A stretch of 64,000 nucleotides of DNA from Clostridia bacterium (GCA_017408485.1 JAFQUM010000004.1:53096-117095); one strand, 5' to 3'. Shown: positions 54,895-63,881, numbered from the stretch's first letter. Numbers and translations: made by a program. The notes: generated by a model from the sequence alone, not told the origin.

Positions 54895-55001
54895 TAAAAT
54901 TGATGGATTTTGTGGCGAGGCGAGTAACAGTAGCAATGGCAGTACTATTTGTACGGCATTGCGGATGTTACGATGAATTCGCCGCAAAAGGCGCAATTTT
55001 A
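54895..55001 (-). repeat. 3'-end element, copy 6 (107 bp)
   Basis: End arms TAAAATTG/CAATTTTA, inner TGTGGCGAGGCGAG and TCGCCGCAAAAGGCG, core GGCAGTACTATTTGTACGGC. It ends 5 bp after the purF stop, in sense with purF. A partial TTTTTGTACGGCAAGCG lies to its left (54848). Confidence 0.8.
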
Positions 55002-55006
55002 CCCTT

Positions 55007-56428
55007 TTATTCCTTGCCGGTCCAGCAGTATGTACATACCTTTGAGCGGTCAAGTCCTATGGCTTCTAAGAGTCCATCCAAAGACTGGAACTGCAGAGAA
55101 TCAAAGCCTAACTCTTCACAGATGGTCTTGAGCATACATTTGCCGCGCTCGGTGGTGTTGTCGGCATATTCGTCAAGGTGCTTAAAGCCCTCTTCCCCCT
55201 CAATCTTTTTGACGGTCTGGCGGGAAAGCAGCTCCATTTCGGATTTACTTGAAGAAAAGTTCAGATATTTGCATCCGTACATAATGGGCGGGCAAGCGGA
55301 GCGCATATGCACTTCTTTTGCGCCGTTTTCGTAGAGAAACTCAACCGTTTCACGCAATTGAGTGCCGCGAACGATGGAATCGTCGACGAAAAGCAGCTTT
55401 TTACCCTCGATAAGCTCGTGTACGGGTATTTGCTTCATCTTTGCCACCTTGTTTCGCACCGCCTGATTGGATGACATAAAGGAGCGAGGCCAGGTGGGGG
55501 TGTACTTAATGAGGGGGCGAGCGTAGGGCATTTTGCTTTGGTTTGCATAGCCGATAGCGTGGGGCACACCTGAATCGGGGATGCCCGCAACATAGTCTAC
55601 CTCGGGGCAGATGCCCTTTTCTTTTTCGTCACGCGCCATTATTTCACCGTTGCGGCAACGCATAAGCTCTACATTTATTCCCTCATAATTTGAGTTGGGA
55701 TAGCCATAATAAGACCAGAGGAAAGCGCAGATCTTAAGATCTTCGGAGGGCGCGTGAAGCTGAGTCGCCTTTTCGGCGGTTATTTCCACTATTTCACCGG
55801 GTCCTAACTCATAGCTGTCCTCATAGCCTAATTTGTGATAAGCAAAGGATTCAAGAGAAACGCAGTGTCCCTCCTCATTTTTGCCGATAAGTACGGGAAG
55901 TCTTCCCCGCTTGTCGCGGGCGACGATAATGCTGTCTGACTTAAGGAGAAGTATGGTGATAGATCCCTCTATCTCCTCCTGTGCGTGAAGGATGCCCTCA
56001 ACTAAGGAATCCTTTTGGTTTATAAGGGCGGCAACAAGCTCTACCTCGTTGACCTTGCCCGAACTCATTGCCATAAACTGATGGCCGTGGTCGGAAAAAT
56101 ACTTTTCCACAAGCTGCTCCGCATTGCGGACAAGTCCCACCATCGCTATGGCATAAAGTCCAAGATGGGAGCGCACAAGCAGGGGCTGAGGGTCGCTGTC
56201 GCTGATACAGCCGATGCCGATATGGGCGCTCATTTCTTCTATATCCTTTTCAAATTTGGTTCTGAAAGGTGTGTTTTCAATACTGTGTATGGCTCGTTGG
56301 AATCCTTTTTCCTTGTCGTAGACAGTCATTCCGCCGCGGCGAGTGCCGAGATGGGAATGATAGTCAGCACCGAAAAAGATATCCATAACCACATCACGCT
56401 TGGAAACTGCTCCGAAAAATCCACCCAT
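55007..56428 (-). CDS. purF: Amidophosphoribosyltransferase-like protein lacking the N-terminal Cys
   Basis: 473 aa. Starts MGGFFGAVSKRDVVMD, where ordinary PurF has Cys right after Met or after a short propeptide (CGVFGI); here the position is Gly. The rest of the glutaminase fold (GADYHSHLGTRRGGM) and the PRT domain with VDDSIVRGTQLR and PPIMYG are kept. Start set by CAGGAGG before 56428. It probably makes phosphoribosylamine with ammonia, or needs another amide donor; or a true PurF exists elsewhere. Four late Cys could ligate an Fe-S cluster. Confidence 0.88.
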   Translation of the reverse strand: MGGFFGAVSKRDVVMDIFFGADYHSHLGTRRGGMTVYDKEKGFQRAIHSIENTPFRTKFEKDIEEMSAHIGIGCISDSDPQPLLVRSHLGLYAIAMVGLVRNAEQLVEKYFSDHGHQFMAMSSGKVNEVELVAALINQKDSLVEGILHAQEEIEGSITILLLKSDSIIVARDKRGRLPVLIGKNEEGHCVSLESFAYHKLGYEDSYELGPGEIVEITAEKATQLHAPSEDLKICAFLWSYYGYPNSNYEGINVELMRCRNGEIMARDEKEKGICPEVDYVAGIPDSGVPHAIGYANQSKMPYARPLIKYTPTWPRSFMSSNQAVRNKVAKMKQIPVHELIEGKKLLFVDDSIVRGTQLRETVEFLYENGAKEVHMRSACPPIMYGCKYLNFSSSKSEMELLSRQTVKKIEGEEGFKHLDEYADNTTERGKCMLKTICEELGFDSLQFQSLDGLLEAIGLDRSKVCTYCWTGKE

Positions 56429-56429
56429 G

Positions 56430-56700
56430 TGTGGAATCCTCCTGAAAAAATAGTAAATAGTGAAAAGTGACAGAGTGAAGAGTTGCGGTATCGCGTTCCG
56501 CGACAGAGTTTGTAGGAGAGGCTTTTCGCCTCCCGCGGGACGGGAAACCCGACTCCTACATTTCGTTGCCGCAGGCAACACCTTTATGCAGACAGACTCC
56601 CTCCACCACTGCGTGGTCCCCCTCCCTCATTGAGGGAGGCAGGTGCAATTCATTCTTTTAATAATACCGCAAGGGCGGTAGATATCTGCCGCCCTTGCGA
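56430..56700. repeat. Composite repeat region between purC and purF
   Basis: Holds AATAGTGAAAAGTGAC-type AT repeats (56450), a GTAGGAG...CTCCTAC inverted repeat (56511-56561), the GTTGCCGCAGGCAAC-ACCTT junction hairpin of the S23 element in reverse (56567-56586), CTCCCTC...GAGGGAG (56597-56639), an AATTCAT linker and a GCAAGGGCGG hairpin (56669-56699). Confidence 0.65.
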
Positions 56701-56711
56701 TGGGTATTTAT

Positions 56712-57392
56712 TTATGCGAAAATGAGGGTATTCAGTGTCATAGGATCGATATACTTGCCGTCCTTATAAACGCGCATATTGCCCGAAGCGATCTCGTCGA
56801 TGAGCATAACATTTCCGTTAGCATCATAACCGAACTCAAACTTGATATCGTACATATCAAGTCCCTTTTCCTTCAGGTCGTCAGCAACGATCTTGGTGAT
56901 CTTTTGGGTCATATCCTTGAGAGAATCATACTGCTCAGCGGTCATAACACCAAGGTCCACCAGTCCGTCCTTGGTAACAAGGGGATCGCCCTTTGCATCG
57001 TTTTTGAATGTGGTCTCAACATAAGCGGGAAGATCCTGACCTTCGGTGCAGTAATCGGAATAACGGCGGTAGAAGGAGCCCACAGCCTTATAACGGCAGA
57101 TGACCTCTAAACCCTTGCCGAAAACCTTTGCGGGCAGAACTTCCATAGTGGTGTTTTCAAGATCTGCGCTGACATAGTGGGTAAGAATGCCTGCAGCATT
57201 TATCTTTTCAAAGAAATAAATGGACATACGCAAATTAACATCGCCAACGCCCTCAATGGTCAAGCCGACACTGTTCTCGCCGGGATCAAAAACGCCGTCC
57301 TTGCCGGTGCAGTCGTCTTTAAACTTAAGCAGATAATTTCCGTTGTCAAGTGCAAAAACGTCCTTTGTCTTTCCCTGATAAACCTTTTTCAT
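56712..57392 (-). CDS. purC: SAICAR synthetase
   Basis: 226 aa, clostridial short form. [14 protein letters not shown] start, [25 protein letters not shown] and [16 protein letters not shown]. Joins aspartate to CAIR. GAGAGGATT precedes the ATG; 29 bp after purE. Confidence 0.94.
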   Translation of the reverse strand: MKKVYQGKTKDVFALDNGNYLLKFKDDCTGKDGVFDPGENSVGLTIEGVGDVNLRMSIYFFEKINAAGILTHYVSADLENTTMEVLPAKVFGKGLEVICRYKAVGSFYRRYSDYCTEGQDLPAYVETTFKNDAKGDPLVTKDGLVDLGVMTAEQYDSLKDMTQKITKIVADDLKEKGLDMYDIKFEFGYDANGNVMLIDEIASGNMRVYKDGKYIDPMTLNTLIFA

Positions 57393-57421
57393 AGCCGTAA
57401 TCCTCTCTTTTTGTATAAAGT

Positions 57422-57913
57422 TTATTTATATTTTTTATTTATCTCTTCATCCTTTGCCGCGATCTTTGCAGCAGCGGCGGCACGGGAGGCTGCCAGCTTC
57501 TCTGCAAGCTCAGGCTCGGTTACGCTGAGGATCTGAATTGCCAGAAGCGCCGCATTCTGTGCTCCGTCGATAGCAACTGTTGCAACGGGCATTCCCGAAG
57601 GCATTTGAACTGTTGCAAGCAAAGCATCAAGTCCGTCAAGAGTGGAGCTCTTTACGGGGATGCCGATAACGGGAAGTGTGGTATTTGCGGCAACCGCACC
57701 CGCTAAGTGCGCCGCCTTGCCCGCGGCGGCAATGATAGCACCGTATCCGTTTTCTCTTGCACTGCCCACAAACTCACGAACTGCATCGGGGGTGCGGTGT
57801 GCGGACATAACACGCATTTCAAAGGGAACTCCGTATTCCTTAAGGCAGATAGCCGCCTTTTCAACTACGGGCAGATCACTGTCGCTGCCCATGATTATTG
57901 CAATCTTTTTCAT
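57422..57913 (-). CDS. purE: N5-CAIR mutase / AIR carboxylase
   Basis: 163 aa. [24 protein letters not shown] and [15 protein letters not shown] are the PurE signatures. No purK is nearby, so it may be the CO2-using class II type; the KAAHL variant fits that reading weakly. First gene of the operon. GGAGG sets the start at 57913; a longer reading crosses the hairpin array. Confidence 0.95.
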   Translation of the reverse strand: MKKIAIIMGSDSDLPVVEKAAICLKEYGVPFEMRVMSAHRTPDAVREFVGSARENGYGAIIAAAGKAAHLAGAVAANTTLPVIGIPVKSSTLDGLDALLATVQMPSGMPVATVAIDGAQNAALLAIQILSVTEPELAEKLAASRAAAAAKIAAKDEEINKKYK

Positions 57914-57931
57914 TGTGTGTCCTCCAAAATC

Positions 57932-58002
57932 AATGATTTCTCGCTTCGCTCCATGAATTGATTTTCGGCAGAAAATCAATTCATGCACGAAGGGCAATTC
58001 AT
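57932..58002. repeat. Small ATGAATT/AATTCAT hairpin array
   Basis: AATGATTTCTCGC left end, then ATGAATT, GATTTTCGGCAGAAAATC, AATTCAT, GCACGAAGGGC, AATTCAT. A minimal copy of the array, sitting in the purE 5' leader between riboswitch and ribosome site. Confidence 0.82.
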
Positions 58003-58024
58003 TCCCTTATGCCAAAAATAAAAA

Positions 58025-58062
58025 AGGACAGACCTATCCTCACCAAGAATGATAGGGCTGCC
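58025..58062 (-). terminator. ZTP-riboswitch expression-platform terminator
   Basis: GGGCAGCCCTATC pairs with GGATAGGTCTGTCC (G-U pairs), then TTTTTTATTTTT on the minus strand. Its 5' arm overlaps the aptamer's CUGGGCAG, so ligand binding and termination exclude each other. Confidence 0.88.
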
Positions 58063-58124
58063 CAGACGGTCGGCATAAATATGATTTTTTGCTCCCCGCG
58101 GGTACTCCCCACTTCCGTCAGTTA
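58055..58124 (-). ncRNA. ZTP (pfl) riboswitch
   Basis: Minus-strand text has both conserved halves: ACTGACGGAAGTGGGG with the paired CCCGCGGGGAGC, and GCCGACCGTCTGGGCAG. The known class senses ZTP/ZMP, which build up when 10-formyl-THF is short, and turns on purine and folate genes. It heads the pur operon here. Confidence 0.96.
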
Positions 58125-58152
58125 CAAAAAATCTCCTTTATTTTATATATAA

Positions 58153-58182
58153 AGTATATATTAAAATACCCTTTATTGTCAA
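58153..58182 (-). promoter_or_regulatory. Promoter of the purine operon
   Basis: On the minus strand TTGACA, 18-bp spacer, TATACT, about 25 bp before the aptamer. Confidence 0.78.
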
Positions 58183-58285
58183 GGGTTCAGACGACAAAAA
58201 CACGGTCTCAAAATCAGACCTTTCTTGACAATTTGTACATTTTTCTTTACTATATCTTTAACGGATATTTTTTAGGAGGGTTTTT

Positions 58286-59227
58286 ATGCCTTTTTGGTTT
58301 CAATTTATCTTTTTTGCTGTAGGTTTAGTGCTCATAATCAAGGGCGGTGACTATTTTGTAGACGCGGCATCTTGGTTTGCCGAGGTTTCGGGAATTCCCA
58401 AGTTCATCGTCGGTGCAACGGTGGTCTCTATTGCCACTACCCTTCCCGAGCTTTTGGTGTCGCTTATAGCGGCAATCGGCGGAAAGGTGGATATGGCGGT
58501 GGGCAACGCGGTGGGCAGTGTTACTGTCAACACCGGACTTATTCTTGCTATATCATTATTCTTTACCGTAACAGCTGCAAAGCGCTCCGATTATCTTATA
58601 AAAGCGCTGCTTCTTATCGCTGCCGCAACCATCTTGCTGGTTTCCGGTCAGGGCGGAAGCTTTGCTGTTTGGGGAAGCGCCGTTCTTATAGTGATATTCG
58701 GCTTGTTTGTATGGGAAAATGTTTCCTCTGCAATGAAAAACCGCGTTGACGAAGAAAAAGAAAAGCCCACCAAAAAGCTGGTCATTATAAATATCATCAA
58801 GTTTGTTTTCGGCACGGCGGGAATAGTCTTTGGATCTGATCTTCTTGTTGATTCAAGCAGCGAGATAGCTCTGCATTTTGGTATTTCCGAGGCTCTTATC
58901 TCCGCAACCATTGTTGCCATCGGCACATCCCTGCCCGAGCTGGTCACCACCGTCACCTCGGTGGTCAAAAAGCAGACCAATTTGGGTCTTGGCAATATCT
59001 TAGGCGCAAATATCATCGACCTGACCCTTATAATGCCCCTCTGCTCGTTGGTTTCAGGCAAGGCTCTGCCCCTCAGCACTCAGGCGCTGAGCTTGGATCT
59101 CCCCTTCTGTCTGCTGACCATAGTTGTAGCGATCGTTCCCCTTCTCATCAGGCAGAAAACGGGAAAGATACAAGGTCTTGCCACCGCGGGCGTTTATGCC
59201 ACTTATATTACTCTTTTACTGATCTAA
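58286..59227 (+). CDS. Calcium/sodium antiporter, CaCA family
   Basis: 313 aa, ten helices in two repeats. Alpha-repeats: ATTLPELLVSLIAAIGG and GTSLPELVTTVTSVVKK, with the acidic Glu in PE, plus GNAVGSVTVN and GNILGANIIDL. Exports Ca2+ or takes up Na+ (or K+). AGGAGGG precedes the ATG. YgjV follows at 10 bp. Confidence 0.93.
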   Translation: MPFWFQFIFFAVGLVLIIKGGDYFVDAASWFAEVSGIPKFIVGATVVSIATTLPELLVSLIAAIGGKVDMAVGNAVGSVTVNTGLILAISLFFTVTAAKRSDYLIKALLLIAAATILLVSGQGGSFAVWGSAVLIVIFGLFVWENVSSAMKNRVDEEKEKPTKKLVIINIIKFVFGTAGIVFGSDLLVDSSSEIALHFGISEALISATIVAIGTSLPELVTTVTSVVKKQTNLGLGNILGANIIDLTLIMPLCSLVSGKALPLSTQALSLDLPFCLLTIVVAIVPLLIRQKTGKIQGLATAGVYATYITLLLI

Positions 59228-59237
59228 CGGAGAAATT

Positions 59238-59756
59238 ATGGGGCCCTTATTCATCGCCGCACAGGTGTGCGGGATCGGCGGAATGATCGGTCTGTTTATA
59301 TCATTCCAAGCCAAAACTACAATAAAGATCGCATTTACCCAAAGCATTGCTTGCATATTTCTCACTACCCAGTTTTTGCTTTTGGGTGCTTGGACGGGAG
59401 CGGCACTGAACGCGCTGTCCCTTGTGCGAAATATTGTTTACGCCAATGGTGAGAAAAAATGGGCGCAGGGCATAATTTGGCCAATAGTTTTTTCGGTAGT
59501 AAATGTAATTTTTGCCATATTTACTTGGGCGGACTTTTTCTCACTTTTGCCCGTGATAGCGTTGATACTTTCCAACTTTGCACTGCGGATAAAAAACGCG
59601 CAGGTATCCCGAATGCTAACCTTTCCCTCCTCACCCCTTTGGCTGACCTATGATCTACATACGGGCGCCTATCTGTCCATTGTAACCGAGGTGCTGGTTA
59701 TGTCCAGCATCCTTTTAGGACTTTGGCGCTACAGAAAAGAGAAAAAAGCAATTTAA
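59238..59756 (+). CDS. YgjV family inner-membrane protein
   Basis: 172 aa, about six helices. AQVCGIGGMIGLFISFQAK start and LGAWTGAALNALSLVRN are typical; function unknown in the family. Shares a transcript with the antiporter and ends at a terminator. Confidence 0.85.
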   Translation: MGPLFIAAQVCGIGGMIGLFISFQAKTTIKIAFTQSIACIFLTTQFLLLGAWTGAALNALSLVRNIVYANGEKKWAQGIIWPIVFSVVNVIFAIFTWADFFSLLPVIALILSNFALRIKNAQVSRMLTFPSSPLWLTYDLHTGAYLSIVTEVLVMSSILLGLWRYRKEKKAI

Positions 59757-59757
59757 G

Positions 59758-59795
59758 AAATCCCCTTGAGCTTAAGCTTAAAGCTCAAGGGGATT
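59758..59795 (+). terminator. Terminator after ygjV-like gene
   Basis: AAATCCCCTTGAGCTT/AAGCTCAAGGGGATTT perfect stem. Confidence 0.9.
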
Positions 59796-59834
59796 TTGTT
59801 ACTCTTTCGTTGCCAAATTGTAACTATTTTGTTG

Positions 59835-59863
59835 TTGAATTGCTCTTTTATATAGCTTACAAT
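59835..59863 (+). promoter_or_regulatory. Promoter of transglutaminase lipoprotein 1
   Basis: TTGAAT, 17-bp spacer, TACAAT. Confidence 0.6.
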
Positions 59864-59908
59864 AAGATCAGAAGTTGTCGCCCACCCATCTCAAGAAAGG
59901 AAGTTTTT

Positions 59909-61972
59909 ATGAAAAGATCTCTGCTCATCTCACTGTCTCTCGCGTTTTGTTTTTGTATGCTCTTTTGCATTTCCGCTTGCGGTGAGGGTGAAAAGGAGAC
60001 TGCTCACGAGCATACTCTTTCGGAAGTTGCGGAGATCCCCGCCACCTGCCTTGATACAGGAACTTCAGCGATAACTAAATGTCTTAATTGTGACTATCAA
60101 ATCGGCGGCGAGGTAATTGAAGCTTTAGGCCACTCTTTTCAAAAAATATCCGGCCAGCCTTCCACTTGTATAAGCGAAGGCTTTACCGATTATGAGCGCT
60201 GCACAGCTTGTAAACTTGAGCAGGGCAAAAATGTTCTTCCCGTTGCGGAGCATTCCTTCACTACAACACCGGCAAAGGCGGCAACCTGCACAGACAACGG
60301 ACATACCGAAATAAAAGAATGCTCAGCCTGCGGCTATAAGCTGGGTGGCGAGACCATTGTCGCCAAAGGACACACTCTCCAAAGCATACCAGCAAAGCCT
60401 GTCTCTTGCACTGAGGAAGGTCATTCCTCCTATAAACAGTGCTCCGAATGCGGTTATTCAGTAGGAAAAGAGATCATCCCCGCCACATCTCATTCTTTCA
60501 CCGTGACTGTTATTGGATTGCCCGCAACCTGCAAGAGAGAAGGAAGAACCATGACCGAGCAATGTACGGTCTGCGGATATATAACGGGCGGCGAAACCAT
60601 TGCTAAAAAGGACCATACATGGAAAATTACTCCACAAGTCGAGCCGGGTTGCACACGCGACGGTACCACTGCTATTAAAACATGTTCATTTTGCAAATTA
60701 CAAGAGGGAGGAGAACGTATCAAGCCAACAGGACATTCATATATAACCATTCCCGAAAAACAACCGACACCGGAAGAACCGGGACATTCCTCATATCAGC
60801 AATGCACAGTGTGCCCCTATATAAGCGGCAAAAAAATCACTTACTATGTCTGTACCGACCATTCCTACGAAACAGTTCCCGCTAAAGAGGCAACCCCAAC
60901 TCAAGCAGGTCATAATGCCCACAAAAAATGTAAATATTGCGATAAAACCGTGGGCTTGCTCAAAACTGTGTATGCTTTTCCCTACCTTTCATATTTATCC
61001 CCTCCTTATGAAAGACTCTCTATTTTTAACCTAACAGAAGCGGAAAAGGCAGACCTCGTTAATATGTATGCCGCCGTTATGTACTTTGACTCGGAGTTTA
61101 GCCTTCTTAACACCAGCATCGGTAAAAATCCCTCTTCATATTATACTATCTTTTTATACACTTTTCCCGAAGCTATAATGCTTAATACCTCCGTTGGTTT
61201 GAGTAAAAAAAACGGTGTGTTCTCCACCATGAAATTCAATTATCTTATGCCAAGAGCTGAATATGAAAACAAAATGTCCATCCTGAAAACTGCGGTCAAT
61301 TCCTTGACATCCTCTGTCAAAGGCTTGCCCGAAGCCCAAAAGGTGCGGTTTGTTTTTGATTATTTGCTCGATAATTGCACCTATGACAGCTCAGCCCCTA
61401 ACCACCGAAACGCCTACGGAGCAATTGTAGATGGAAGAGCCGTTTGCGATGGCTTTTCAGACGGATTTTCTCTCCTTTGCACCGCATTGGATGTACAGTG
61501 TGGAACAGTGATTGGGGAAACTACAGGAAGCCATTCGTGGAATATTGCATTAATTAACGGAGCTTATTACTATTTTGATGCAACCGGATCTTCCACAAAA
61601 GTAATTGGGAACGAACGCTATCTAAGGTTTGGTATGAGTGATACAGCCTTGACTTATATGGGGTACGATCTTTATTCCCACTATTCATCCATCGTTTTTC
61701 CCTCTCCCAATACACTTAACATGCCCGACAGAGAAGTTTTCTTTGTGGAAAAAGGATCTGATTTGCCTTCACTGCTATCTGTGGCAGAAAAATCTGCGAT
61801 AAGAGGCGTCAGGTTTCTCACCTTTTATTGTGACGATGTTGCCACATTACTAAAGGTGAGAAACAACACCTCTGATATGTATGCCGCTATTCGCAGATAT
61901 TATCCCTATGCAAGAATTTTTGAGGGATCTTTTGGTAACGGACATGCACTCCTTATCACTATAGAGCATTGA
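59909..61972 (+). CDS. Lipoprotein with eight zinc-knuckle-like repeats and transglutaminase domain
   Basis: 687 aa. Lipobox CISAC (Cys ~23). Residues ~30-350 are eight ~41-residue repeats of the form H-S/T-(F/L)-x8-P-A-x-C-x3-G-x5-C-x2-C-x-Y-x-G; the last two have Pro-for-Cys at the first cysteine. The C-terminal half is a transglutaminase-like cysteine protease fold: GRAVCDGFSDGF (Cys ~513), SHSWNI (His ~541), YYFDATG (Asp ~556). Surface-attached; repeats may bind Zn2+ and extend it outward. A longer start upstream is rejected; GAAAGGAAG precedes 59909. Confidence 0.85.
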   Translation: MKRSLLISLSLAFCFCMLFCISACGEGEKETAHEHTLSEVAEIPATCLDTGTSAITKCLNCDYQIGGEVIEALGHSFQKISGQPSTCISEGFTDYERCTACKLEQGKNVLPVAEHSFTTTPAKAATCTDNGHTEIKECSACGYKLGGETIVAKGHTLQSIPAKPVSCTEEGHSSYKQCSECGYSVGKEIIPATSHSFTVTVIGLPATCKREGRTMTEQCTVCGYITGGETIAKKDHTWKITPQVEPGCTRDGTTAIKTCSFCKLQEGGERIKPTGHSYITIPEKQPTPEEPGHSSYQQCTVCPYISGKKITYYVCTDHSYETVPAKEATPTQAGHNAHKKCKYCDKTVGLLKTVYAFPYLSYLSPPYERLSIFNLTEAEKADLVNMYAAVMYFDSEFSLLNTSIGKNPSSYYTIFLYTFPEAIMLNTSVGLSKKNGVFSTMKFNYLMPRAEYENKMSILKTAVNSLTSSVKGLPEAQKVRFVFDYLLDNCTYDSSAPNHRNAYGAIVDGRAVCDGFSDGFSLLCTALDVQCGTVIGETTGSHSWNIALINGAYYYFDATGSSTKVIGNERYLRFGMSDTALTYMGYDLYSHYSSIVFPSPNTLNMPDREVFFVEKGSDLPSLLSVAEKSAIRGVRFLTFYCDDVATLLKVRNNTSDMYAAIRRYYPYARIFEGSFGNGHALLITIEH

Positions 61973-61991
61973 TTCCCGTCTTTTTCTGCTT

Positions 61992-62030
61992 AAAACCCCT
62001 TGTGCCTGCTTTATAAGCGCAAGGGGTTTT
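61992..62030 (+). terminator. Terminator after transglutaminase lipoprotein 1
   Basis: AAAACCCCTTG/CAAGGGGTTTT stem. Confidence 0.8.
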
Positions 62031-62036
62031 CTACCC

Positions 62037-62065
62037 TTGCAAAAGCGTTAATGCGGTGCTATTAT
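62037..62065 (+). promoter_or_regulatory. Promoter of transglutaminase lipoprotein 2
   Basis: TTGCAA, 17-bp spacer, TATTAT. Confidence 0.6.
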
Positions 62066-62096
62066 TAATATATAATCATAAAAAGAGGGTGTTTTT

Positions 62097-63584
62097 ATGA
62101 AAAAACGGCTATTTTATATACTCATAATGGTGGTTTCCCTTCTTTTTCTGACCGCTTGCGGCGAGGGCGAGGAGGCCGCTCCGTCAGGTGACGCACCAAC
62201 GGGTCATAATATGATCCATTGCGATGCCAAGGAGGCAACCTGCGAGACCCGCGGTCACACCGCCTACGAGGATTGCATAGATTTTGCCTGCGATTACCGC
62301 GAGGGCTATGAGGTCATTCAGCCTTTAGGTCACGATCTTGTTGATGTGCCCGAAAAGGCGGCTACCTTGACCGAGAAGGGACACACCGCCTATAAAAAAT
62401 GCTCCCGTTGTGACTACCGCGAGGGCTACAGCGAAACCGATTTTTCCTGCAGCGAGCATAGCTTTGAGAGTTTTCCCGAAAAGATTGCCACCGACCGCGA
62501 AAACGGCCACACCGCATACAAGAAATGCACCGTCTGCGGCTATTTGGAGGGCTATTCCGTCACCCGCGCAGTTGCTCCCTGCCTGACCTATCTGCCTTCA
62601 ATTGAGGAGCGCATTTCTATTTTTAATTTTCCCGAAAACATCAAGACCAACATTCTGGGCATGTACAAGGCAGTTTCCAGCTTTGAAGAGAGTTACAAGC
62701 TGGTTGGCGAAATAGAGACCTTTGACGCTATGTTTTGCTACAACTTCCTTTTCAACTGCGTTCCCGAAATGATGATGGTCTTTAATGTCTTTGATACCAA
62801 CAGTGTAAACGGCAAGCCCGACAGTATCGGTTTTCACTATGTTATGACCAAGGAAGAATATACCGAAAAGATGGAAGCGGTGGAAAATCAGCTTATCAAG
62901 CTTCTCGATGCCACCAAGGATATGTCCGACGATGAAAAAGCCATCTATTTTGCAGATCATCTTGTCCAGAACTGCATTTATACCAAGACCACGGAAAACA
63001 GAATGAACGTCTATGGCGGGCTTGTTGAGGGCAAGGTACTTTGCGACGGATTTTCCGACTCCTTTAATCTGCTTTGCAATGCAGCGGGCATCAAATGCGG
63101 CACAGTAGTCGGCACTAAGGGCGAGGCTCACTCATGGAATATTGTTCAGCTCGACGGCAAATACACCTATGTGGATATCACCGAATGTAATTCCAACGAC
63201 ACTACCAATGTTACACATCTCCACGGCTTTGGATTAAGCACCGAAAAGCTTTCAGCCGCCGGATATAACCGCGAAGAAGAGTTTAAGCTGTATACTCCCG
63301 AGGCTTTTTCCTTTGAGGGAAGCAGCAAAAAGGTAACCGCAGTTTTCACCGCAAGCGATGATATTAACGACAAGGTGGGCAAGGTCATCGAGTCCGCAAT
63401 CAAAAATGGTGAAAAGGAGCTTTTCATCTATTCCGAAAGCAGAGTTATTCACAATCAGGTACAGAGCATCTTCCAAAATCGTCTTGAAAAATACTTTAAA
63501 GACCATAAAATGAACTACACCTTAAACAACCTTACCAACAAGGACTTTTGCTACCTGTATTTTAAGCTCAGCTACAGCGGATAA
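62097..63584 (+). CDS. Lipoprotein with three zinc-knuckle-like repeats and transglutaminase domain
   Basis: 495 aa, paralogue of the preceding gene. Lipobox LTAC (Cys ~19). Three repeats of the GHTAYKKCxxCxYxEGY type; repeats 2 and 3 have lost the first Cys. The linker YLPSIEERISIFNFPE matches the first protein's YLSPPYERLSIFNLTE. Catalytic triad: KVLCDGFSDSF (Cys ~315), AHSWNI (His ~345), YVDITE (Asp ~360). Different repeat number between paralogues shows the stalk is variable. GAGGGTG precedes the ATG. Confidence 0.86.
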   Translation: MKKRLFYILIMVVSLLFLTACGEGEEAAPSGDAPTGHNMIHCDAKEATCETRGHTAYEDCIDFACDYREGYEVIQPLGHDLVDVPEKAATLTEKGHTAYKKCSRCDYREGYSETDFSCSEHSFESFPEKIATDRENGHTAYKKCTVCGYLEGYSVTRAVAPCLTYLPSIEERISIFNFPENIKTNILGMYKAVSSFEESYKLVGEIETFDAMFCYNFLFNCVPEMMMVFNVFDTNSVNGKPDSIGFHYVMTKEEYTEKMEAVENQLIKLLDATKDMSDDEKAIYFADHLVQNCIYTKTTENRMNVYGGLVEGKVLCDGFSDSFNLLCNAAGIKCGTVVGTKGEAHSWNIVQLDGKYTYVDITECNSNDTTNVTHLHGFGLSTEKLSAAGYNREEEFKLYTPEAFSFEGSSKKVTAVFTASDDINDKVGKVIESAIKNGEKELFIYSESRVIHNQVQSIFQNRLEKYFKDHKMNYTLNNLTNKDFCYLYFKLSYSG

Positions 63585-63608
63585 AAGAAAATCCAAAAAA
63601 TAATACAC

Positions 63609-63644
63609 AAAACCCCCGAGTTTTAGGTTAAACTCGGGGGTTTT
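63609..63644 (+). terminator. Terminator after transglutaminase lipoprotein 2
   Basis: AAAACCCCCGAGTTT/AAACTCGGGGGTTTT stem. Confidence 0.88.
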
Positions 63645-63784
63645 TATATGATTTAGTTAGAAAGTTTAGTAGAGCAATTAGCCAAAGAACACTATACTTT
63701 TCGTAATAATAGTTAATAATATTACAGATAGTATCAAAGATATTGCACAAAATGCAGTAATGTTTTGTGCCTCTCGTGTCCTAC

Positions 63785-63875
63785 TTTTTCACTATTCACT
63801 ATTACTTATTACTTTCCAAAAATCGACCTATCTTTTAGTGAAGAGTGAATAGTGAAGAAGTAATAAGTAAAAATC
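63785..63875. repeat. AT-type inverted repeats beside second S23 gene
   Basis: CACTATTCACTATTACTTAT (63797) and GTGAATAGTGAAGAAGTAAT (63846) are approximate inverted copies, and AAAAATCGAC occurs twice (63819, 63870). It lies just past the 3' end of the S23 fragment, the same place as the hairpin array at 54190-54347. Confidence 0.65.
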
Positions 63876-63881
63876 GACATC

